This document shows positions 15,160 to 20,447 of a stretch of 20,447 nt of DNA, in pieces; the stretch's first letter is position 1, and each line of letters begins with the position of its first letter. The stretch is from assembly GCA_900549495.1 (NCBI GenBank), contig UROL01000010.1:1-20447 (forward strand), in the 5' to 3' direction. The DNA comes from an uncultured Eubacteriales bacterium. Lineage in GTDB: Bacteria; Bacillota; Clostridia; Oscillospirales; Oscillospiraceae. A program made the translations under genes and the position numbers. The notes beneath the pieces were generated by a model. It was not told the DNA's origin, searched no databases, and saw only the letters and a program-made list of their open reading frames with translations.

Positions 15160-16263
15160 ATGAAGCTGTTACGATGGTGTAAGGCCAACGCCATGCCGGT
15201 GATTGCGGTGCTGGCCGCGGCGGTGACGGCGGTGTTCGTGCCGCCTGACGCGGCCTATCTTGGCTACTACGATGTGAAAACGCTATCCTGCCTGCTGTGC
15301 GTGCTGGCGGTGGTGGGTGCGCTGCGCCGCGTGGGACTGTTTCCTCTGCTGGCGCAGAGGCTGGTGCAGGTGTTCCACACCACCCGCGGCGCGGTGACGG
15401 CGCTGGTAGGTATCACGCTGGTGGGCTCCATGCTGCTGACCAACGACACGGCACTGCTGGCGTTCCTGCCCCTCAGCTGGTTTGTGCTGGAGCGCACCGG
15501 CCAGACGAAATGGACGGCGCTGACGTTCATTCTGCAGAACTGCGCCGCCAACCTGGGCGGTATGCTGACGCCCTTCGGCAATCCCCAGAACCTGTATCTG
15601 TTCAACCACTACAACATCCCTAACGGGGAATTCCTGTCCATTATGCTGCCGCCGTTCCTGCTGTCCACGGCGCTGATCCTGCTGTGCTGTCTGTTTCTGC
15701 CCTGTGAAGGGCTGACTGTCCCCCGGCAGGAGACACTGCCGGACAAGCGTCGTACTGCGGTATACGGCGTACTGTTCTGCGTGGCGGTGGCTATGGTGCT
15801 GCGGGGAATCCCCTACTGGCTGGGACTGCTCGTTATCGTGATGGCTCTGCTGGTGCTGGATCGCCGTGCGCTGCTGGGCGTGGACTGGGGACTGCTGGTG
15901 ACGTTTGCGGCGTTTTTCACCTTTTCGGGCAACATGGCGCGGATTGAGCCGGTGCGTGAGCTGTTCCGGAAGCTGCTCACCCACGGGGCCATGCCGGTGG
16001 CGGCACTGACCAGTCAGGTCATCAGCAACGTACCGGCAGCCATCCTGCTGAGCCGGTTCACCGACGACTATCGAGGACTGCTGGTGGGCGTGAATATCGG
16101 CGGCGCGGGGACGCTGGTGGCGTCACTGGCCAGCCTGATCACTTTCCGGGAATACACAAAGCACGTCAAGGGGCGGACAGGGCGGTTCATGGTGCTGTTC
16201 TCCGCCATCAGCTTCGGTTTTCTAGGCGTCCTGTTGGTAGCCATGACACTCTGGATGCGGTGA
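15160..16263 (+). CDS. SLC13/ArsB-like (citrate transporter family) anion permease
   Basis: Inner-membrane transporter of 367 residues with about ten hydrophobic segments. The family mark is CAANLGGMLTPFGNPQNLYLF (the GNPQN loop) near residue 135, echoed in the C-terminal half by SQVISNVPAAILL, the inverted-repeat counterpart. TNDTALLAFLP also fits. This is the ion transporter superfamily that includes ArsB, NhaD, DASS/SLC13 carriers and the YbiR-like group, which has a similar short length. The substrate cannot be told; no arsenic or dicarboxylate genes are adjacent. GAGGT five bases before the ATG supports the start. It sits between the tRNA and the integrase and points toward the integrase, so it is probably cargo of the mobile element. 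GCG and other GC-ending codons are frequent compared with the neighbours. Confidence 0.82.
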   Translation: MKLLRWCKANAMPVIAVLAAAVTAVFVPPDAAYLGYYDVKTLSCLLCVLAVVGALRRVGLFPLLAQRLVQVFHTTRGAVTALVGITLVGSMLLTNDTALLAFLPLSWFVLERTGQTKWTALTFILQNCAANLGGMLTPFGNPQNLYLFNHYNIPNGEFLSIMLPPFLLSTALILLCCLFLPCEGLTVPRQETLPDKRRTAVYGVLFCVAVAMVLRGIPYWLGLLVIVMALLVLDRRALLGVDWGLLVTFAAFFTFSGNMARIEPVRELFRKLLTHGAMPVAALTSQVISNVPAAILLSRFTDDYRGLLVGVNIGGAGTLVASLASLITFREYTKHVKGRTGRFMVLFSAISFGFLGVLLVAMTLWMR

Positions 16264-16270
16264 AATGAGT

Positions 16271-16309
16271 AAACTAGAGCTCCTGCCCCATGGGCAGGAG
16301 CTCTAGTTT
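16271..16309. terminator. Long convergent terminator between permease and integrase
   Basis: A perfect 18-bp stem (16271-16288 with 16292-16309) closes a three-base loop. It lies between the permease stop (16263) and the integrase stop (16335), so it can end transcripts from both sides. T-rich sequence follows on the plus strand. Confidence 0.88.
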
Positions 16310-16334
16310 GTTATTGTGGTGCAGTTTGATCAGC

Positions 16335-17489
16335 TCACATCACCTGTGCCATAAAGCTGCCCATGGTCTGTGCTGCTTCGTCCTGCTTCTGGCGGGTGGC
16401 GTGGGTGTAGGTTCGTAGGGTGAAGCCCGCGTCGTAGTGCCCCAGCATACTGCTGACGGTTTTCACATCCACACCGTTTTGCAGGGCCAGTGTGGCAAAG
16501 GTGTGCCTGAGATCGTGGAAGCGTATGTGCGGCAGCCCGGCATCTTTCAGAATTTTCTTGTGCAGGTTTACGATGGAATCGGGGTGATACATCTCTCTTG
16601 TGATGGGTGATGGGAACATATATGGGTTGTCGGGGTGCTTTTTATGTTCGGCAATCAGCAGGTCAACAGCCTCCTGTGGAATACTGACCTTTCTGACCGA
16701 TGTTTCTGTCTTAGGACGGGACAAGGTCAGTTCGCCGTTGGGATTTTTGACATACTGCTTGCTGACGGAGATGGTTTTGTTGGTGATGTCGAGGTCACTC
16801 CACAGGAGAGCGGTCAGCTCGCCCTTGCGCAGTCCACTGACCAGTTCCAGATAGAACATGGGCAGCAGCCCCCGTTTTTCTGCGGCGTCGAGGTAGGTCT
16901 TGATGTGTTCCGGCTGGAGGATCTGCATCTCGAATTTCTGTACTTTCGGCGCGATGCAGTCCTCAGTGGGGTTGCGGAGGATCAAGCGCTCCTTCACGGC
17001 ACGGTTCAGTGCGTTGTGGAGCATCAAGTGCAGGCTGCGTACAGTGGTGCTGCTGAGACCCGGATTGCCGTGTCCGCTCTTGCGGTTGGTGCGGCCACTT
17101 TCCATCAGCTCTTTGTAGAGTTTTTGCAGGTCGTGGGCGGTCAGCTTCGTGAGCTTGATGCTGCCGATGCGAGGGATGGCGTACTGCTCGATCATTAGGT
17201 GGTAGCGGTCCGCCGTGGCGACACGGACATTTGGCTTGGCGTAGATGTCGTACCAGCTCCGCAGCCATGTGGCCACGGTGTATTCGTCGGCGCGGCTGAC
17301 ATCGACGCCTTTGGTGGCCTCCATGGCGGCGGCCAGCTTCGCCTTACACTCCGCTTGGGTCTTGCCCAGGACATTTTTGATGATGCGCTTGCCGGTCTCC
17401 GGGTTATAGCCAGCGGTGTAGCGGCCCTCCCACCGGCCATCTTTGCGCTTGCGGATGTTGCCCTCGCCGTTGGCGCGTTTCTTGGACAT
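16335..17489 (-). CDS. Tyrosine recombinase (integrase) of the mobile element
   Basis: Site-specific recombinase for insertion and excision, 384 residues. The N-terminal arm-binding, AP2-like domain reads GNIRKRKDGRWEGRY; a SAM-like core-binding domain follows (about 60-170). The catalytic domain has the full set: Arg in SGLRKGELTAL, Lys in the PKTETSVRKV strand, HDLRH (His-x-x-Arg), LGH and the nucleophile Tyr in RTYTHA near the C terminus. It is therefore predicted active. The ATG at 17489 follows AAAGGAG at eight bases; the longer open frame to 17597 runs through a terminator. It resembles integrases of Tn916-like and other Clostridia ICEs. It lies 1.4 kb from the tRNA-Thr, with the permease between them. 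Confidence 0.95.
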   Translation of the reverse strand: MSKKRANGEGNIRKRKDGRWEGRYTAGYNPETGKRIIKNVLGKTQAECKAKLAAAMEATKGVDVSRADEYTVATWLRSWYDIYAKPNVRVATADRYHLMIEQYAIPRIGSIKLTKLTAHDLQKLYKELMESGRTNRKSGHGNPGLSSTTVRSLHLMLHNALNRAVKERLILRNPTEDCIAPKVQKFEMQILQPEHIKTYLDAAEKRGLLPMFYLELVSGLRKGELTALLWSDLDITNKTISVSKQYVKNPNGELTLSRPKTETSVRKVSIPQEAVDLLIAEHKKHPDNPYMFPSPITREMYHPDSIVNLHKKILKDAGLPHIRFHDLRHTFATLALQNGVDVKTVSSMLGHYDAGFTLRTYTHATRQKQDEAAQTMGSFMAQVM

Positions 17490-17561
17490 GGAATCAACTC
17501 CTTTGCTTTTGTTAGCCAACATACATACCACAAAGCTACCCAAATAGCTACTACTTTTTTG

Positions 17562-17594
17562 AAAAAGGAGGCCCTGCTCAATTGAGCAGGGCCT
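17562..17594 (-). terminator. Terminator after the kinase gene
   Basis: A perfect 26-base palindrome (17569-17594, two 13-base arms meeting at AATT) is followed on the minus strand by CCTTTTT (T tract at 17562-17566). It separates the kinase pair from the integrase, about 50 bases after the kinase stop. Confidence 0.88.
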
Positions 17595-17645
17595 CACAGC
17601 ATTGGTTGCGGCAGTTTTGAACTGGCATCCGTGTGTTTGTATACG

Positions 17646-18560
17646 TTACATTTTAAGTGTCGGGGATAGACTTTGCAGCTCCAAGAGATGCGTGTACGCG
17701 GGTTCAATAATTCGTTGGTTCCGAGCAGCAAGATACACTTGATAAAACCTTCTTTGTGTTGCATCTAAGAAAGGCACTTTCTCGATGAAAGCACATATCT
17801 CGTCCATATTGATCCTTGGAGCCATCCGCATGACAGCATCATTACAGTCTTGATTTTCTGCTGCCTGCAGAAAATCATAGTAGTTGATTTTTCTGCCATT
17901 GAGCTTAATTGCCGATGTTGGGAAACGGAATATTCTCGCGTTCAATTCGTCGCCATTGTTGAGCACGGTGTTCATGATGCGTTCATCGGCTTGCGGCAGA
18001 AGACAGCTTCCGCAGTCAAAAACAGGTGCCAGTGTAGCAGATTTTGTTTCATCATGGTACAGGAAGCCCCAGTTTCCGTTGTGGCGGTCAAAGTTACCCA
18101 GAAAGGCATCAATTACGAACACATCCCAAAAATGCTTCAGTAGTATAGCCGGGTCAATGTAACACTGCTTTTCAATGGTATCCAGAATATCACTCAATTC
18201 CGTACCGGCACCGCCGTGTTCGGAGTCTATGACTGTATTCTTGATGGAGCAGAAATCGAACAATCGACTTCCGTCCGCGGTGAAATCTTTGCAGGCGCAG
18301 ACGATTTTACTTTTTCCTCCGACCTCGAAGGTCCCGAGGATCGTCTTCTGCGCAGGAATACCTACCATGTTGAATGTGGTGCTGGCAATATGCTCACTGA
18401 TGCAGCTGTTGGTATAAGAGAGTTCCGTCTGCTTGTTCTCTCCAGAGGGAGGGAACTTCAGCATATACGGTTCGCCCTCATATTCTATCGCAATTTTCTT
18501 GCCGTTGGCTCCATTATATACCCGGTCATATAATCGCCTGCAGTTTGTAAAGTCTGGCAA
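17646..18560 (-). CDS. HipA/CtkA-like serine/threonine kinase
   Basis: 304 residues with the kinase core of the HipA-like fold. Key residues visible are the ATP-binding Lys K35 in MLKFPP, the helix Glu E56 in SCISEHIAS, the catalytic loop GNFDRHNGNWGFL (D158, N163) and the metal-binding Asp D182 in PVFDCGSCLL. It lacks the separate N-terminal domain of full HipA, so it is closer in size to CtkA or HipT. It begins with TTG at 18560, nine bases after a perfect GGAGG; the upstream gene's stop codon follows that GGAGG directly. Base composition is visibly more AT-rich than the surrounding genes. With the upstream small gene it probably forms a toxin-antitoxin-like or signalling pair carried by the element; its targets are unknown. 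Confidence 0.85.
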   Translation of the reverse strand: MPDFTNCRRLYDRVYNGANGKKIAIEYEGEPYMLKFPPSGENKQTELSYTNSCISEHIASTTFNMVGIPAQKTILGTFEVGGKSKIVCACKDFTADGSRLFDFCSIKNTVIDSEHGGAGTELSDILDTIEKQCYIDPAILLKHFWDVFVIDAFLGNFDRHNGNWGFLYHDETKSATLAPVFDCGSCLLPQADERIMNTVLNNGDELNARIFRFPTSAIKLNGRKINYYDFLQAAENQDCNDAVMRMAPRINMDEICAFIEKVPFLDATQRRFYQVYLAARNQRIIEPAYTHLLELQSLSPTLKM

Positions 18561-18566
18561 TTTTTA

Positions 18567-18836
18567 TCACCTCCACAAATACTTTTGCCGCAGATAATCT
18601 GCCTGTGCCGGTGTAATTGCGCTGTCATCGATCTCTGCGGCGTTGATACTTCCGTATAGCTCGCCCCACAGGCAGTCTAAAATCGTGGATCCGTTTTTTA
18701 GCCCATCTTTATAGGCATCCAAATCGTGCTGGAGATATGGCGGGAGACCGCATTCCCAAGAACGCTCTTTCATTGCGTTGACATCCTCGATGCTATCCTT
18801 GGATAGCGCAGCATTTTTCATCATATCTGGATCCAT
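18567..18836 (-). CDS. Small protein preceding the kinase, possible antitoxin partner
   Basis: 89 residues, soluble, acidic, predicted mostly helical. I know no named family with certainty. Distinctive parts are WECGLPPYLQHDLDAYKDGL in the middle, LDCLWGELYGSINAAEIDD, and a C-terminal ITPAQADYLRQKYL helix. No helix-turn-helix is obvious, and it does not resemble the HipS N-terminal subdomain or HipB. The ATG at 18836 has GGAGGAGG about eight bases upstream. Its last codons and TGA stop provide the ribosome binding site for the kinase, with only six bases between stop and the kinase TTG. First position in a kinase bicistron suggests an antitoxin or adaptor; this is inferred from context only. 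Confidence 0.75.
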   Translation of the reverse strand: MDPDMMKNAALSKDSIEDVNAMKERSWECGLPPYLQHDLDAYKDGLKNGSTILDCLWGELYGSINAAEIDDSAITPAQADYLRQKYLWR

Positions 18837-18868
18837 CGCTGCAGCCTCCTCCGTCCTTGTTTAGTGAT

Positions 18869-18898
18869 ATTTTACCACAGATGATGTCTGTATAGCAA
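18869..18898 (-). promoter_or_regulatory. Promoter of the kinase pair with inner dyad
   Basis: On the minus strand TAAAAT (plus 18869-18874) and TTGCTA (18893-18898) are 18 bases apart. Between them lies an inverted repeat ACAGA-5-TCTGT (18877-18891), placed where a repressor would compete with RNA polymerase. Autoregulation by the pair would fit a toxin-antitoxin operon but is inferred. Confidence 0.5.
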
Positions 18899-18996
18899 TA
18901 TTGCTTCCACTTAATTATGCTCCTATAACAAGCCGAAGATGTTGCCGTTCTTTGAAAGACCTTTTTATTGTCTACAGCAGCGCAGAATATGGACGG

Positions 18997-20418
18997 TTAT
19001 AACCATCTCATGTTGTGACTCTGCTGTTCCTCATGGTCGTTCCATTTGTGGCCCAGGGCCATCTTCTTTTCGCGCAAGCGCTGTAGGCGCTTGCGGTCGA
19101 TGTGGATACCTGCGGGCACGGCGGGGTGCGGTGCATTATCTCGGAAAATGTTGCCCATGTGGTGAAGTAGGCGTGTGGCAGAGAGTAGGATGTTGGGTGG
19201 CGGCAGGTCCTTCTCCTGCTCCATGCGGTCGAGGAAATATCCAGCGTAGGCGTGGCCGTTCTGCGCCGCTACGGAAAACCAATGTTGTGCTTCATTTTCA
19301 TTCCTGGGAACGCCCTCACCCATGAGGCAGAGCTTCCCCAGCAGATACTGCGCATAGGGATTGGCCTGCTCCGCTGCCTGCTCCAAGTACGCCGCCGCTT
19401 TTACGGTATCCCTGGAAATGTTTTCTCCGGCTAAATACTCCTTGACTAAACGGTAGGCGGCGTACTCGTGACCACCGTTTGCCGCCTGCTGCAGCCAGTA
19501 GAGACCTTTCGCTGGATCGTGGATATCAGGATCATCCGAGAGGTACAGCTTCCCCAAGGCATATTGGGCGTCTGGTAACTCCTGCGCCGACAACTCCAGC
19601 CAGCGTTTTGCTTGCTCTGCATCCGGTACCAGCAATCCATCATCACGGAACAGCAGTCCCATAAGGTATTGCGCGTGAGGGTCGCCTTGGCGGGCGATCT
19701 GCTCCAGCTCCGCAGCAGCACGGTCCCGTTCCTCCAGGGGCATGTTTTCGTCAGCAATGATTTTCCGCAGCTCCCAACAGTCATAGGACATCGTGCGGTC
19801 ATCCAGTTGCTCATCCTCCTGCTGCATTGCCGTGTCCTCGAAGGACATACGGCCCTGGCGAATATGCTCTGCCTCACGGATGACCGCGTTCTTGATTTGC
19901 CGAAATTCCTTTTGCTGTGACAGCGGTGGACGCTGCCGCTGCTGCTCGGAATAGTAGTTGTTGAGCCGGCATTGCAGCTCCCACCATTTTTGGTAGCACT
20001 CGTTGACCACGGGTAGCTCCGTCATGGCATCGACCACTGCGTCCACAAGTTGTTTCATGGGTTTGGGCAGGTAGCCGTAGACTTTCTTTCCCTGCACATC
20101 ATTCATCTTCTGCGACAAGTCCCAAAGCCCTCTCTCTGCATCCGGACAGATGCAGAGCCTGTCCCGCATACGCTGGGCCAGCTCCAGCATGGCTTGCTGT
20201 GTTTGCTGTACCAGCTCGTCGCGGGCGGTACTTTTCGTTTCGTAGAGATGCAGCAACTCCTGCTGGAAGATTTCGTTGGTCAGTACGGATTTGATTTCCT
20301 TGATACCATTCCTGTTCAAGTACGCCTGTCCCGGCTTCGCTGACCACGCCATCATGTGGATGTGCGGGTGATTACCCTCGTTGTGGAAGGCGGCGTACCA
20401 TTTCAGATGGGTGGTGGC
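18997..20418 (-). CDS. MobP3-like relaxase with Sel1 repeats, 5' end missing
   Basis: The C-terminal 473 codons of a conjugative relaxase; the start lies beyond the contig end. The remaining N-terminal part has the metal-binding histidine motif HNEGNHPHIHMMAW (HxH), followed by a helical region with a charged coiled-coil segment. The last third holds about four Sel1-type repeats of 35-40 residues (AQYLMGLLFRDD, AQYALGKLYLSD, YAAYRLVKEYLAG, AQYLLGKLCLMGEGVPRN), which are TPR-like protein-binding units. This combination is known in MobP3-type relaxases of gut Bacillota. Its presence makes the element a conjugative or mobilizable one. An in-frame start with MYKRQ is an adapter artefact, not the gene start. 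Confidence 0.83.
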   Translation of the reverse strand, partial: ATTHLKWYAAFHNEGNHPHIHMMAWSAKPGQAYLNRNGIKEIKSVLTNEIFQQELLHLYETKSTARDELVQQTQQAMLELAQRMRDRLCICPDAERGLWDLSQKMNDVQGKKVYGYLPKPMKQLVDAVVDAMTELPVVNECYQKWWELQCRLNNYYSEQQRQRPPLSQQKEFRQIKNAVIREAEHIRQGRMSFEDTAMQQEDEQLDDRTMSYDCWELRKIIADENMPLEERDRAAAELEQIARQGDPHAQYLMGLLFRDDGLLVPDAEQAKRWLELSAQELPDAQYALGKLYLSDDPDIHDPAKGLYWLQQAANGGHEYAAYRLVKEYLAGENISRDTVKAAAYLEQAAEQANPYAQYLLGKLCLMGEGVPRNENEAQHWFSVAAQNGHAYAGYFLDRMEQEKDLPPPNILLSATRLLHHMGNIFRDNAPHPAVPAGIHIDRKRLQRLREKKMALGHKWNDHEEQQSHNMRWL

Positions 20419-20447
20419 CTGTCTCTTATACACATCTCCGAGCCCAC
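20419..20447. other. Nextera transposase adapter left on the contig end (artefact)
   Basis: The last 29 bases begin with CTGTCTCTTATACACATCT, the Tn5 mosaic end used in Nextera libraries, and continue with CCGAGCCCAC of the adapter. They are not from the organism. Read on the minus strand they create a false MYKRQ start for the relaxase. Confidence 0.97.

Noticed and set aside
14893..20418. Second attachment site (copy of the tRNA-Thr 3' end)
   Set aside because: I searched for copies of the T-arm and acceptor sequence and saw none; the other end is probably outside the window.

Overview
This window looks like the end of a contig from a gut Clostridia (Bacillota), most likely an Oscillospiraceae-type bacterium. 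The evidence is a GC-rich coding sequence with strong GGAGG-type ribosome binding sites, AT-rich sigma-A promoters, and the mix of genes: a galactose-type ABC operon beside TypA, a U32-Maf-MreC-MreD-PBP2 cluster, and a MobP-type mobile element. The taxonomic placement is inference. The last 29 bases are Nextera library adapter, so the contig stops artificially inside a gene.

Chromosomal part (1 to about 14890). A 5' fragment of a malic enzyme gene runs off the left edge on the minus strand. A 503-base divergent spacer follows, then a plus-strand sugar uptake operon: mglB-like binding protein, a 12-bp stem-loop, mglA-like double ATPase, mglC-like permease, and a translationally coupled 81-residue coiled-coil/single-TM protein of unknown function. 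It ends in a clear terminator. Next come typA (ribosome-associated GTPase) and a CapA-family lipoprotein-like or secreted phosphoesterase-fold protein overlapping it by one base. A shared bidirectional terminator separates these from a minus-strand operon read right to left: U32 family protein (RNA hydroxylation type), Maf nucleotide pyrophosphatase, MreC, MreD and a class B PBP2. The last three form the cell-elongation module, and their genes overlap. One extended -10 promoter sits in front of the U32 gene.

Accessory part (about 14893 to 20418). A tRNA-Thr(GGT) gene with a perfect consensus promoter and its own terminator marks a probable integration site. Just beyond it lies a symmetric set of four 10-bp repeats (two direct, two inverted, 12-bp pitch), which look like integrase arm sites. 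Then come an SLC13/ArsB-like permease, an intact tyrosine recombinase, a HipA/CtkA-like kinase preceded by a small partner gene (possible toxin-antitoxin or signalling pair), and a 3' fragment of a MobP3-like relaxase carrying Sel1 repeats. Together these suggest one end of an integrative conjugative or mobilizable element inserted at the tRNA. The other end and the transfer genes are outside the window.

The points most worth following up are the repeat array next to the tRNA, the kinase/small-protein pair, the coupled microprotein of the sugar operon, the dyad around the permease promoter, and the basic extension of MreD.
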